From NCBI GenBank assembly GCA_049514435.1, contig JBEKVB010000004.1:62001-126000 (forward strand): a DNA stretch of 64,000 bases, in the 5' to 3' direction. The stretch comes from UBA4810 sp002479215. GTDB taxonomy: Bacteria; Desulfobacterota; Syntrophia; Syntrophales; Smithellaceae. The notes under the pieces are model-generated. The model made no database searches. It was not told the origin of the DNA and worked only from the letters and a program-made list of their open reading frames with translations. The stretch's first letter is position 1, and every line of letters begins with the position of its first letter. A program made the position numbers and the translations under genes. Below are positions 1 through 8,446 of this stretch, piece by piece.

Positions 1-1422
1 GATTGGGAAGTAACATTCGAAAGCCCTGAATTCGTCGGCGCATGGCGCGAACATCGAGAAATATTTGGATATATCCTTCGATCTGAATTGGTCTACCAAT
101 TCAAGAAAGCATTGGAAGAAGTTGACGGATTGAGGTTGGACGGTCCTCTCGAATACGTGATTGTCGACGAGTACCAAGATTTAAATCGTTGCGACCTACG
201 TGTCATTCAGTTTCTAAACGAAAATGGAGCACGCCTGTTTGCTGCAGGTGATGATGATCAAAGCATTTACGGTTTCAGATATGCATATCCAGAAGGAATA
301 CGCCGTTTCACTGAATTGGTTCCTGATTCTGAGCAACACAGCATCACAGAATGCCGCCGGTGTGATGAACGAATCCTCCGGATAGCTATGGAAGTAATCC
401 GCCAAGACCACAGAAGAGTTCCAAAAATTTTACGATCAGTTACTGGAAAGCCTGGTCATGTGTCAATCCTTCGATTCCCCAACCAAATATTTGAAGCTTC
501 AAAAATTGCTGAAATTATACAAGTGTTAAAGGAGCGGGAGGGTTATAAGGATAGAGATTTTCTTGTGCTATTGCGTACCGATTTCAGGTGCGTTTTTTCA
601 GAAGTTATCAATCAGGCGCTACAGAGACTTAAGATATCTGTAAACACCCAGAATCAAAGCTATGTCTTTCTTGACACCCCAATTGCACGACGTTTTATAG
701 CTATTGCCAAGTATTTGGATAACAGCCACAATGACTTAGCTATTCGGACAATTCTATCAACAACGCAAGGAATAGGCCCTACGTTAATAGATTCTTTAAT
801 TACCGTGGCAAGAGATAGAAACTGGAGATTCCATCAAGCTGTCCAAGCTGTGTGTAATGAAGAAATTCGAGGCATCCGCAATTCGATGAAAGTGCAGACT
901 GTTATGGAACCAATAGTAGCTCTGAAACGTCGGTTAGATGATGAAGAAATGCAGTTTTCCAATGTTGTTGACACTATTATAGAAATGTTACAGGACGACA
1001 GAGGTGTCACCGATATCCTCAAAACAATATTTATAGAACAACAAATTGAGTCTATAAGAGAATTGGTTAACTTTATTACTGACATCCTTGGACCTGCTGA
1101 ACCATCTGATGAATGTGCTGAAGGCGTGCGTATAATGACGATGCATCGCGCAAAAGGACTAACATCGAAAGTTGTTTTTGTTGTTGCTGCAGAGGATGAA
1201 TACCTGCCCGGCAGAGGCGAACCTGACGAAGAACGTAGGCTTTTTTATGTTGCACTGACAAGAGCGAAGCATTACCTCTATATAACGTATTGTACACGCA
1301 GAACAGGACAGCAACAACGTACTGGCTTTCTACGCCAACCCACAAGTGTACGTACTCTAACTCGTTTCCTGACAGATATTCCCGAGCCAAGGCCTGTTGA
1401 CGGATGTACATTCAAAGCATAA
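1..1422 (+). CDS. UvrD/Rep-type superfamily 1 DNA helicase, C-terminal part (5' end outside window)
   Basis: The reading frame is open from base 1, so the gene begins before the window and only the last ~473 codons are seen. SF1 helicase motifs appear in order: Walker B DEYQD near base 165, motif III GDDDQSIYGFR near 247, motif V with TMHRAKGL near 1135, and motif VI LFYVALTRAK near 1240. Walker A is missing because it lies upstream. Such enzymes are ATP-dependent 3'-5' helicases acting in repair or replication restart; without the N-terminus UvrD, PcrA, Rep and defence-linked helicases cannot be told apart. The C-terminus after motif VI is short. The next gene is 170 bases away with its own Shine-Dalgarno, so no operon link is visible. 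Confidence 0.9.
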   Translation, partial: DWEVTFESPEFVGAWREHREIFGYILRSELVYQFKKALEEVDGLRLDGPLEYVIVDEYQDLNRCDLRVIQFLNENGARLFAAGDDDQSIYGFRYAYPEGIRRFTELVPDSEQHSITECRRCDERILRIAMEVIRQDHRRVPKILRSVTGKPGHVSILRFPNQIFEASKIAEIIQVLKEREGYKDRDFLVLLRTDFRCVFSEVINQALQRLKISVNTQNQSYVFLDTPIARRFIAIAKYLDNSHNDLAIRTILSTTQGIGPTLIDSLITVARDRNWRFHQAVQAVCNEEIRGIRNSMKVQTVMEPIVALKRRLDDEEMQFSNVVDTIIEMLQDDRGVTDILKTIFIEQQIESIRELVNFITDILGPAEPSDECAEGVRIMTMHRAKGLTSKVVFVVAAEDEYLPGRGEPDEERRLFYVALTRAKHYLYITYCTRRTGQQQRTGFLRQPTSVRTLTRFLTDIPEPRPVDGCTFKA

Positions 1423-1591
1423 TTAATATTCGTATGGATAATTAGGGTCAGCCCTATTTACTGCTATATAAAATAAAAAGTTTCTGGCGCTCCTGCCATG
1501 AGGTAAAATATCCGCATCAAGTGAAGACATGTAAAGAGTTAAGCGTCATTGTTAAAAAGGACAAAAAATAAATATTACAAGGAGAATAAAG

Positions 1592-1876
1592 ATGAAAAAA
1601 GAATTAATTTCATTTGAAACAAAACCAACAGCGAAAACAATTACTATTTGGATGGCACTATTTTCATTAATTTTTTCAATTATTGGTATCTTTTTACTCA
1701 TAGGCTATGGATTATCTGGAAATAAAGCACTGCTTCCCATGGGAATAATGTATACAATATTACCAATATTTTATTTAACAATTGGATACTTGTTTATTCG
1801 ATTTACTCTTTGGCTCTATAATAAAGTAGCAAAAAAATTTGGTGGTATTATTATCAATACACAAGATAAAGAATAA
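1592..1876 (+). CDS. small integral membrane protein, function unknown
   Basis: A 94-residue protein preceded by a good Shine-Dalgarno (AAGGAG, seven bases before the ATG). Two hydrophobic segments, roughly residues 18-42 and 50-76, are separated by a short polar turn (SGNKALL), predicting a two-pass inner-membrane protein. A short tail with the sequence VAKKFGGI follows. I do not recognise a family with certainty. There is no operon partner: the upstream helicase ends 170 bases away and the downstream acetyltransferase starts 75 bases later with a weak ribosome site. Confidence 0.7.
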   Translation: MKKELISFETKPTAKTITIWMALFSLIFSIIGIFLLIGYGLSGNKALLPMGIMYTILPIFYLTIGYLFIRFTLWLYNKVAKKFGGIIINTQDKE

Positions 1877-1950
1877 TTTTTTACCGCACCAAGTGAGAAT
1901 ATGAATGAGTTGGGATAATTTTCAGCGCGTAAAAATATTGCCATGTCTAT

Positions 1951-2523
1951 ATGACTGAACCAATCATTACGAAAGCTGTAAAAGAAGATTTGCCCCTCAT
2001 TCTTGATATTCAAAGAAAAGCATTTTTGGAAGTGGCTAGAGCGTTCCATTTAAAATCCATGCCGCAGATAGAACAAACACTGAAAAGCTTAACTGCTGAA
2101 TTTAAAAATTGCACGATCTTAAAAGCTTCTCTCGCTAATATTTCGGAAATTAAACATGAGAACGCACCTATTGATAAATCCGTGAATCTGAAAAAATCAA
2201 AATCACTGGATTCCCGCCTTCGCGGGAATGACCTTGATGATGTGACAATAGTTGGCTCCGTGCGCGCGTATAACCACGACGATACCTGCTATATCAACAG
2301 ATTAGTGGTTCTGCCGGAATATCAGAATCGGGGCATTGGCAAGGCCTTGATGAATGAAATCGAAAAGCAATTCAAAACTATTGTCAAGAGATATGAATTA
2401 TTTACCGGGTCACGGGATACAAGAAATCAATACTTATATAATCAACTGGGATACAAACCTTTTAAAACCGAATATCTTAATAGTGAAATAACCTTTGTCT
2501 TTATGGAAAAAAGCGCGCAATAA
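1951..2523 (+). CDS. GNAT-family N-acetyltransferase carrying an in-frame palindromic repeat insertion
   Basis: A 190-residue protein with the acetyl-CoA-binding motif A of GNAT enzymes (VVLPEYQNRGIGKALM, about residues 125-140). The N-terminal helix region (residues 1-58) and the beta4-alpha3 core (from about residue 96) are separated by about 38 residues that contain SLDSRLRGND, the translation of a palindromic repeat at 2207-2233. The insertion keeps the frame open, so the protein may still fold with an extra surface loop. The acyl acceptor is unknown. The ribosome site is weak and no operon is evident. Confidence 0.8.
   Translation: MTEPIITKAVKEDLPLILDIQRKAFLEVARAFHLKSMPQIEQTLKSLTAEFKNCTILKASLANISEIKHENAPIDKSVNLKKSKSLDSRLRGNDLDDVTIVGSVRAYNHDDTCYINRLVVLPEYQNRGIGKALMNEIEKQFKTIVKRYELFTGSRDTRNQYLYNQLGYKPFKTEYLNSEITFVFMEKSAQ
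2207..2233. repeat. REP-like palindrome inside the acetyltransferase gene
   Basis: An 8-bp perfect stem (ATTCCCGC / GCGGGAAT) with the four-base loop CTTC lies in the acetyltransferase reading frame. This TGGATTCCCGC-type hairpin is a widespread intergenic repeat in bacterial genomes. Its presence inside a frame, translated as SRLRGND, suggests insertion into a coding region without disruption. Confidence 0.75.
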
Positions 2524-2588
2524 TGTTTAGGGACAGGGGTATTCACTTGGAAATATTTTTAATTTATAGCAATAATTAAAATATTATA

Positions 2589-3431
2589 ATGAAGTTAACA
2601 CACGAAAATAAGGTAGAAAAATTTTACTCTCACGGTTCAGACACCAGGGGTTTTCAAGACGGCGGCTATTTATCATTTGGCTATTGGACTGAGGAAACTA
2701 TTGATTATCATCAAGCCGCTGAAGCATTGATTAATCGCCTGCTCAAATTTGAAAAACCGCTTAACCAAGGGGTAATTTTAAATGTCGCCTGCGGCTATGG
2801 CGCTGAAACCGTAAAGATTTATGAGAAAATTCGCCCGGATAAAATTATTGCGATTGATATCACAAATTCGCATGTTGAATTCGCCCAGCGTCGAATTAAT
2901 TCACTAAACTTATCAGACCGGATTCATTTTGAAAAAATGGACGCTTGCGATATGAATTTTCAACCCGATAGTTTTATTTACGTGATTGCTGTTGAAGGGC
3001 CGGCGCATTTTAATACCAGAGAGGTTTTTTTACGCAAGGCCTATGAGGCGCTTAAACCCGACGGAATTTTATTACTTTCAGATATCGTGGCTGATAATCT
3101 TAAAACAAAAAAAAGTTTATACAATAAAGTAATCGCCAATTTCTGCGCGTGGCGTTGGCATATGCCGAAAGCGAACTGGATGACAGCGAAAGAAATAAAA
3201 ACATTATTAAAAGAAATTGGTTTTACAATTGATAAGGCGGAAAGTGTTGGCGCTAATGTTTATCCCGGATTTTCTTGTTTTAATTTAAAATGGAAATCAA
3301 TAAAGAATGCTGTTTATACCCGGGGGCTAAGAATAGGCCTGTTGCTCACGTTTATTTCTTGGTTGCTAGGACATGTATACAGAAGAAAAATGATTGATTA
3401 TGTGTTTATTAAGGCGATTAAGCCAAGTTGA
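2589..3431 (+). CDS. class I SAM-dependent methyltransferase
   Basis: A 280-residue protein. The FGYW segment near residue 30 and motif I LNVACGYGAE (about 64-73), followed by an acidic strand end (IIAIDIT) and the post-motif ALKPDGILLLSD near residue 155, are those of small-molecule methyltransferases such as the tocopherol/sarcosine/macrolide type. A hydrophobic stretch at about 245-265 could contact the membrane, which would suit a lipid or quinone-like acceptor; that is only inference. The start is an ATG with poor ribosome-site match 65 bases after the acetyltransferase, so co-transcription is possible. Confidence 0.85.
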   Translation: MKLTHENKVEKFYSHGSDTRGFQDGGYLSFGYWTEETIDYHQAAEALINRLLKFEKPLNQGVILNVACGYGAETVKIYEKIRPDKIIAIDITNSHVEFAQRRINSLNLSDRIHFEKMDACDMNFQPDSFIYVIAVEGPAHFNTREVFLRKAYEALKPDGILLLSDIVADNLKTKKSLYNKVIANFCAWRWHMPKANWMTAKEIKTLLKEIGFTIDKAESVGANVYPGFSCFNLKWKSIKNAVYTRGLRIGLLLTFISWLLGHVYRRKMIDYVFIKAIKPS

Positions 3432-3825
3432 TACTTTTTATGCTTAGTCGGCTTTAGAAAATTTTTAGAATTATTTCATCAGCCGTTTGCCATAGTAAAA
3501 GCAACTTTGTTTCTGAAACTTGGACCTCATTAAAATAGCCCCACATAGCTTCGCACGTGGGATAATTCGGCCAGCAAGTTTCAGCGCGCTTCGCTTCTGA
3601 AACTTGGGCCTCATTACAACTGACAGATATTACTGCACTGCATTTGTGGAGCACCTCCGGAAGGAGCCGAAGGCTATTTTCAAAGACACGACATCCCGTA
3701 ACGGGATAATATCTGCGTTTCATTAGAATCGGAGTTTCACAATGAAATATCTTTTGTATATATGGAAAAAAGCGTGTAAAATCATCGGCAAATGGAATGA
3801 TTGTCTTCCATAAAGAAAGGAAGTA
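3432..3825. repeat. gene-free stretch built largely of interspersed palindromic repeats
   Basis: No credible gene is seen in these 394 bases. The stretch holds an inverted repeat at 3567-3626 (AAGTTTCAG arm facing CTGAAACTT, then CCTCATTACAACT), with a half copy at about 3508-3535. A second element at 3645-3684 begins TGTGGAGCACCTCCGG, and a small hairpin (ATCCCGT/ACGGGAT) sits near 3692. The first recurs at about 39981-40045 and the second at 32550-32587, so both are repeat families of this genome. A short minus-strand open frame here simply reads through the repeats. Confidence 0.65.
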
Positions 3826-5415
3826 ATGACTGCCGATATACTTATAATTATTTACGATTTAATCCTCTTTGCCGCCTTCGCTGCTGCCGTATGGATTGTC
3901 ATTGTTACCTGGCGCTGGCGGCGAGCTCCCGGTTCCAAATCGCTGATGATCCAGATGATTGGAGAAGGATGGTGGACATTATGCTACGCCCTTCACCTTT
4001 CGACCTGTATCAGGCCGGAACCTTATTTCTGGTCGAAGCTCATGTTTCTGGGTGTGGTGATGGTGCCCGCGGGATTTCTGGTCTGGGCATCGCGTTACAC
4101 AAACCGCGACGGCTGGGTGAATAATCGCTCTATTCGTCTGCTTCTCATCGAACCGATACTATTTAACATAATTATCTGGACCGATCCCTGGCATGGACTG
4201 TTTTCCGGCAGTTACATAACAACGGGTACTTTAGGAATCGCATTCTGGCTGCACAGCGCTTATTCCTATATTCTGCTGACTATCGGGGGCTTGATGCTTT
4301 TCCTGAACTGGCTACAGGTGACTTACGCCTATCGGAAGCAAGCTTTCTTGGTTTTGTTAGGATTGCCGATCGCATGGCTTGCCAATATAGTCACTATCTT
4401 TCAGCTTACCCCTCTTAAGGACATTGATTTTTCGCCATTGGGATTTTTCGCCGCAGGCGCGATTTTTACCTACGCGCAATTGCGTCACCACCTGTTTGAC
4501 CTTCTCCCCGTGGCCCATCACACGGTTTTGGAAAACATGCTCGACGGCGTCATGGTGCTGGATACGGAAGATCGGATTATTGACCTCAATAAGTCGGCGC
4601 AGGAAATTCTGGGGATAAATCTCAATGAAGCATTGGGCAAGGCGGCCGGTTCAGCCCTTCCCGCCTGGCAGGAAGCGGAAGTCCAGTCAACACAAAAACA
4701 GGATGTGCATGTCGAATTTCTTATGAAGGGTACGGAAAAAAGAAATATAGATCTTTCGACGACAGCCCTTTATGACCACAGAAATCAGCCTTACGGTAAA
4801 TTGGTCATGTTAAGGGATATTACCAATATCAAGCATATCGAAAACGCCTTGAGAGAAACCAATGAAAATCTGTCGCAGAAACTTGCGGAAATTGAAGCCC
4901 TGCAGATAAAGTTGAAAGAAGAGGCGATTCGCGATCCTCTCACCGGTCTCTACAACAGAAGGTTTTTACAAGAGACACTGAATCGTGAAATTGCGCACGC
5001 TGATCGCGCGAGCATACCGCTTAGTCTGGCTATGATTGATTTGGATCACTTTAAAAAAATCAATGACACTTATGGACACCTAATCGGCGACCTTTTTCTT
5101 ATTACCCTGGGAAATTTGCTCGCCCAAAAAACTCGCAGCAGCGATGTTTCCTGCCGTTACGGAGGCGAGGAATTCGTTATTGTAATGCCCGCCGCCACAC
5201 TGGAGGAAGCTGCGCAGCGCACTGATCAGTTGCGAGTAGAATTCAGCGAAATGAAAATAGATACCGGCAACGGGAAAATCGGCATTACATTATCGGCCGG
5301 AGTGGCAGGCTATCCTATACACGGTAATAGCGATAAAAATCTGCTTGACGCCGCAGACCGCGCTCTTTACGCGGCTAAAGCGAAGGGGCGCAATCGCGTA
5401 TTAGTGGCTGAATGA
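3826..5415 (+). CDS. membrane-bound diguanylate cyclase: 7TM sensor + PAS + GGDEF
   Basis: A 529-residue protein preceded by AAGGA. The first ~225 residues form about seven hydrophobic segments, resembling the 7TM N-terminal module found in some histidine kinases. A PAS-like domain (about 230-335) and a short coiled coil (340-365) lead into a GGDEF domain starting DPLTGLYNRRFL. The active-site signature is GGEEF at 446-450, and the inhibitory I-site RxxD (RSSD, 437-440) sits exactly five residues upstream, so product inhibition by c-di-GMP is expected. It should make c-di-GMP from two GTP at the inner membrane in response to an unknown ligand. The next gene starts within 12 bases, suggesting co-transcription. 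Confidence 0.92.
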   Translation: MTADILIIIYDLILFAAFAAAVWIVIVTWRWRRAPGSKSLMIQMIGEGWWTLCYALHLSTCIRPEPYFWSKLMFLGVVMVPAGFLVWASRYTNRDGWVNNRSIRLLLIEPILFNIIIWTDPWHGLFSGSYITTGTLGIAFWLHSAYSYILLTIGGLMLFLNWLQVTYAYRKQAFLVLLGLPIAWLANIVTIFQLTPLKDIDFSPLGFFAAGAIFTYAQLRHHLFDLLPVAHHTVLENMLDGVMVLDTEDRIIDLNKSAQEILGINLNEALGKAAGSALPAWQEAEVQSTQKQDVHVEFLMKGTEKRNIDLSTTALYDHRNQPYGKLVMLRDITNIKHIENALRETNENLSQKLAEIEALQIKLKEEAIRDPLTGLYNRRFLQETLNREIAHADRASIPLSLAMIDLDHFKKINDTYGHLIGDLFLITLGNLLAQKTRSSDVSCRYGGEEFVIVMPAATLEEAAQRTDQLRVEFSEMKIDTGNGKIGITLSAGVAGYPIHGNSDKNLLDAADRALYAAKAKGRNRVLVAE

Positions 5416-5426
5416 ATGGAGGGAAA

Positions 5427-6245
5427 ATGGCTTATACAACAATTTTGTTAAATATTGACGGAGGCATCGCAACAATAACTTTCAACAGACCCGAAGCTAT
5501 GAACAGTTGGACGCAGGCAACAGCCCGCGAGTTGGGTGATGCCATGGCCGCACTGGATAGAAACGATTCGGTTCGTGCCGTTGTCGTGACCGGAAGCGGT
5601 TCGGCATTTTGCGCCGGCGCGGATTTAAGCGGAGCAACGACTTTCAAACTCGGAGATGCCGAAGATGAAGAAACGCGGCGGGATTCTCTCGCTTTCCCTG
5701 CCGTCATGCCGTGGCAGATCAGAAAACCAGTTATTGCGGCCATCAACGGACATGCCATCGGTGTCGGCATCACTTATGCTATGAATTGCGATATACGTTT
5801 TGTAGCGGAAGACGCGAAAATTCAATTCGCTTTCGTGCGCCGGGGAATCACACCGGAACTTTCTTCCCATGTGATTGTTGCGCAAGTAGCCGGTTTATCC
5901 CGTGCGGCCGACCTGATGCTTACCGGAAGAATGATCAAGGGACGTGAGCTTGCCGAAATGGGGCTAGCTTCAGAGGCCCTGCCCGCGGATAAAGTTCTTC
6001 CCGCCGCTCTGGAGAGGGCGCGCGAATTTCACAAAGCGGCGCCGGTATCCGTGGCTATCTCCAAACGTCTCCTCTGGGAGGGGCTCACTTCTTCAGTTGC
6101 CGAAATTGACGCGAAAGAATTCCGGATTTTCGAGTGGGTATGCACGCAACCCGATGCAATCGAAGGAATCGAATCCTTTCTGAAAAAGCGGGAACCCCAA
6201 TGGAAGATGTCAGCCAGTAGAGACTTTCCGGATTTCTTGAAATAG
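5427..6245 (+). CDS. enoyl-CoA hydratase/isomerase family protein
   Basis: A 272-residue crotonase-fold protein. The ATG at 5427 is preferred over an in-frame ATG at 5412 because a GGAGG sits just before it. The CoA-binding/oxyanion segments GSAFCAGADLS (about 60-70) and INGHAIGVGITYAMNCDIRF (about 108-127) are clear. It could hydrate enoyl-CoA in beta-oxidation or be another crotonase; the catalytic acid pair cannot be assigned from sequence alone. It lies directly behind the diguanylate cyclase, an association without an obvious functional reason. A gene-free promoter region for the hydrogenase operon follows. Confidence 0.88.
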   Translation: MAYTTILLNIDGGIATITFNRPEAMNSWTQATARELGDAMAALDRNDSVRAVVVTGSGSAFCAGADLSGATTFKLGDAEDEETRRDSLAFPAVMPWQIRKPVIAAINGHAIGVGITYAMNCDIRFVAEDAKIQFAFVRRGITPELSSHVIVAQVAGLSRAADLMLTGRMIKGRELAEMGLASEALPADKVLPAALERAREFHKAAPVSVAISKRLLWEGLTSSVAEIDAKEFRIFEWVCTQPDAIEGIESFLKKREPQWKMSASRDFPDFLK

Positions 6246-6305
6246 GATATTAAGAAAAGATAAAACACATTTTTGTTCTTTTTTGGGAAAAAACACGGTC
6301 AATAA

Positions 6306-6368
6306 TTCAATATATTTTGCACTTCCGAGAATAATTTTATTGACAGTGAAGTTCAATATATGATAGTC
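6306..6368 (+). promoter_or_regulatory. putative promoter/operator region of the hydrogenase operon
   Basis: The direct repeat TTCAATATAT occurs at 6306-6315 and 6352-6361. A consensus -35 box TTGACA (6340-6345) lies between them, with a weak -10 candidate (GATAGT/ATAGTC) at 6362-6368. The arrangement is seen in the sequence; its role as promoter and regulator site is inference. Confidence 0.4.
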
Positions 6369-6473
6369 AAACGGCCAAGAAATATTTATTTGAAATTATA
6401 ATTTCACTTAATAATATCAAACACTTTCTTTATTTTAGCAACTGCTGTATTTGTTTTTGATGAGGAATGGACA

Positions 6474-6833
6474 TTGAAACTGCGTGAAGTAAAAGAAATA
6501 CTCAAAGCCGATGTAATTGTGGGCAAAGAAAGTTTAGATATGGAAGTCAAAACAGCGTTTGGAGCCGATTTGATGAGCGATGTTTTGGCTTTCGCGAAAG
6601 CGGGCAGTCTTTTGTTAACCGGCCTGGCCACTAACCAAGTCATCAGAATCGCCAATGTTCTGGACATTGCCGCCATAATTTTAGTTAGAGGGAAAAAGCC
6701 GTTGGCAGAAACTATCGATCTGGCCAAAAAACTTCAAATTCCCATTCTAACAACAAAATATATTCTATTTGAAACGGCGGGGCGTCTTTATGCTGAAGGC
6801 ATAGTTGGCTGCCTGGAAAAAGTTGAAAATTAA
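6474..6833 (+). CDS. DRTGG-domain protein (first copy)
   Basis: A 119-residue single-domain protein with the DRTGG-type core (GADLMSDVLAF, then LLTGLATNQVIRIANVLDI and a C-terminal ILTTKYILFETAGRLY). DRTGG domains are regulatory ligand-binding modules otherwise attached to CBS or phosphotransacetylase-like domains. No ATG is available; TTG at 6474 with GAGG upstream is the likely start, since the nearby ATG at 6467 runs into a stop. It opens the operon leading to the hydrogenase. In anaerobes this domain, a HATPase protein and a PHP protein recur beside HydABC-type hydrogenases (my knowledge of such loci), so a role in sensing or controlling hydrogenase is inferred. Confidence 0.8.
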   Translation: MKLREVKEILKADVIVGKESLDMEVKTAFGADLMSDVLAFAKAGSLLLTGLATNQVIRIANVLDIAAIILVRGKKPLAETIDLAKKLQIPILTTKYILFETAGRLYAEGIVGCLEKVEN

Positions 6834-6834
6834 A

Positions 6835-7278
6835 GTGTGCGCAACTGAAACTGAAAATTCTTTATATAAGAATAGTTTTTATATTGAAGGCGGTAATTTT
6901 AGCGACGCGGGGACTGTTTCCACACGCATAAAATCGATTCTCAAAAATATTGGGTTGCCCAATGACATCGTTAGGAAATCAGCCATTATTTGTTATGAAT
7001 CGGAGATTAATATCGTTTCTTATGCCAGAAGAGGGAAAATCAATCTTACAGTCACTCCCAAGACTGTCGAGATTGAGGTAGTTGACGAAGGACCGGGAAT
7101 ACCCGATATTGAATTAGCCATGCAGCAAGGTTATTCTACGGCGAACCAGCAAATAAGAGAAATGGGTTTCGGCGCCGGTATGGGACTGCATAACATCAAA
7201 AGCTATTCCGATATATTCAACATTTCATCGGAAGTGGCCAAAGGAACTTTCTTGAAAATGATTATTAACACCCAATAA
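6835..7278 (+). CDS. ATP-binding protein of the anti-sigma/Ser-Thr kinase-like HATPase type
   Basis: About 147 residues. A GHKL ATPase fold is shown by the N-box-like ICYESEINIVSYARRG, the G1 box VVDEGPGIPD and the G2 glycine-rich GFGAGMGLHNIKSYSD. The region resembles RsbW/SpoIIAB-like ATPases without a phosphoacceptor. The start is uncertain: GTG at 6835 fits the usual beginning just before the first strand, while TTG at 6805 or 6823 would overlap the preceding gene. It sits two bases behind the first DRTGG gene and 16 before the second. With the PHP and second HATPase proteins it forms the signalling half of the hydrogenase operon; its kinase partner is unknown. Confidence 0.8.
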   Translation: MCATETENSLYKNSFYIEGGNFSDAGTVSTRIKSILKNIGLPNDIVRKSAIICYESEINIVSYARRGKINLTVTPKTVEIEVVDEGPGIPDIELAMQQGYSTANQQIREMGFGAGMGLHNIKSYSDIFNISSEVAKGTFLKMIINTQ

Positions 7279-7294
7279 TACCCCAAGGTTTATT

Positions 7295-7636
7295 ATGGAT
7301 ATTGAAACTATTGTCAAAAAATTAAATTTAAAAGTAAGGTCTGCATCGGACAGACTTAAGAATAATGTCACAGGAGGTTACACGGGAGATCTCTTAAGCG
7401 ATGTAATGGCAAATTCTCACGAGGGAGATATCTGGATAACAAGACAAGTGCACCAAAATATAGTTGCCATAGCCACTTTGAAAGAACATGCTGGTATAAT
7501 TCTGGTTAATTCCTGCGAACCGGCCACGGACACGCTGGAAAAAGCCGTTAAGGAAAACGTGCCAATCATGGTTTCAAACCTGCCTGCGTTCGAGTTGACG
7601 GGCAAAATTTACAACTTGCTGGCAGAAAAAAAATAG
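7295..7636 (+). CDS. DRTGG-domain protein (second copy)
   Basis: A 113-residue protein with the same domain as the gene at 6474 (GGYTGDLLSDVMANSHEGDI, then a C-terminal IMVSNLPAFELTGKIYNLL). The two copies are clearly diverged, so they probably work as non-identical partners and are not a recent duplication. The predicted role is binding a small ligand and relaying it to the neighbouring ATPase; the ligand is unknown. The 69-base gap before the PHP gene is one of the longer ones in the operon. Confidence 0.82.
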   Translation: MDIETIVKKLNLKVRSASDRLKNNVTGGYTGDLLSDVMANSHEGDIWITRQVHQNIVAIATLKEHAGIILVNSCEPATDTLEKAVKENVPIMVSNLPAFELTGKIYNLLAEKK

Positions 7637-7705
7637 TTAAATGTACCGGCTTTTTATCAGAGCCGCCTGCCTATGGCCCTTTTTGGTTAATTCCGGAAAA
7701 AGACA

Positions 7706-8446
7706 ATGCTTAAAGTTTTTTATTGTGATTTCCATATTCACACTTGTCTATCGCCTTGCGCCGATCTGGATATGCACCCCCAAGCCCTGGTAGAAAAAGC
7801 CCTCGAAGCAAAACTCGATATCATCGCTATCTGCGATCACAACTCTTCCGAAAATGTACCTTACGTTATTAAGGCAACGAAAGGAAAAAAACTAAAAATA
7901 TTGCCGGGAATGGAAATAACGACAAGCGAAGAAGTGCATCTGCTAGCCATTTTTAATTCCTTGTCCGATCTTGCCAAATTGCAAGTGCTTGTTTATCAGC
8001 ACCTGGCGGGTATAAACGATGAGCAAAAGTTCGGTGTCCAGGCAATTGTCAACGAGAAGGGCGAAGTGGAAGGAATAAACGATAAATTATTAATCGGCGC
8101 CACTGATCTTCCGTTAAATGAATTATTGAATTATTTACATGAACTGAATGGATTGGCCATAGCGGCGCATATTGACAGGGAAAGCTTCAGTGTTTTGAGC
8201 CAGCTGGGCTTTATTGATGAAAAGACAAATTTTGACGCGTTGGAGATAACGCCGGCAACAGGATTTACGCAAGCGAGGGTCAAATATCGGGAACTCGCCA
8301 ATTATTCTTTCATTATGTCGTCCGATGCCCACTATTTAAAAGACATTGGAAGAGCGGCAACAAAAATTGTTCTCGAAGAACCAACTTTTGCGGAATTGAA
8401 AATGGCTTTCGCCAAACAAAACGGCCGTCACATTCTGGAGCAATAA
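7706..8446 (+). CDS. PHP-domain metal-dependent phosphoesterase
   Basis: A 246-residue PHP protein. Metal-ligand motifs are present in order: DFHIHTCLSPCADLD (about 8-22), ICDHNSSEN (about 42-50), a glutamate strand GMEITTSEEVHLL (about 69-81), AAHIDRESF (about 151-159) and SSDAHYLKDIG near residue 206. PHP domains hydrolyse phosphate esters with a trinuclear metal centre; the substrate here is unknown. The stop codon overlaps the ATG of the next gene (TAATG), so the two are translationally coupled. PHP proteins beside hydrogenase clusters may process a nucleotide or cofactor; that is inference. Confidence 0.85.
   Translation: MLKVFYCDFHIHTCLSPCADLDMHPQALVEKALEAKLDIIAICDHNSSENVPYVIKATKGKKLKILPGMEITTSEEVHLLAIFNSLSDLAKLQVLVYQHLAGINDEQKFGVQAIVNEKGEVEGINDKLLIGATDLPLNELLNYLHELNGLAIAAHIDRESFSVLSQLGFIDEKTNFDALEITPATGFTQARVKYRELANYSFIMSSDAHYLKDIGRAATKIVLEEPTFAELKMAFAKQNGRHILEQ

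Noticed and set aside
1423..1591. tRNA, riboswitch or insertion sequence end in the gap after the helicase
   Set aside because: Only a short palindrome (TAGGGTCAGCCCTA) is present; no supporting structure.
3454..3723. 89-codon minus-strand open frame in the gap before the diguanylate cyclase
   Set aside because: It runs entirely through interspersed palindromic repeats and repeats its own peptide (NEAQVSE/NEVQVSE), with no ribosome site.
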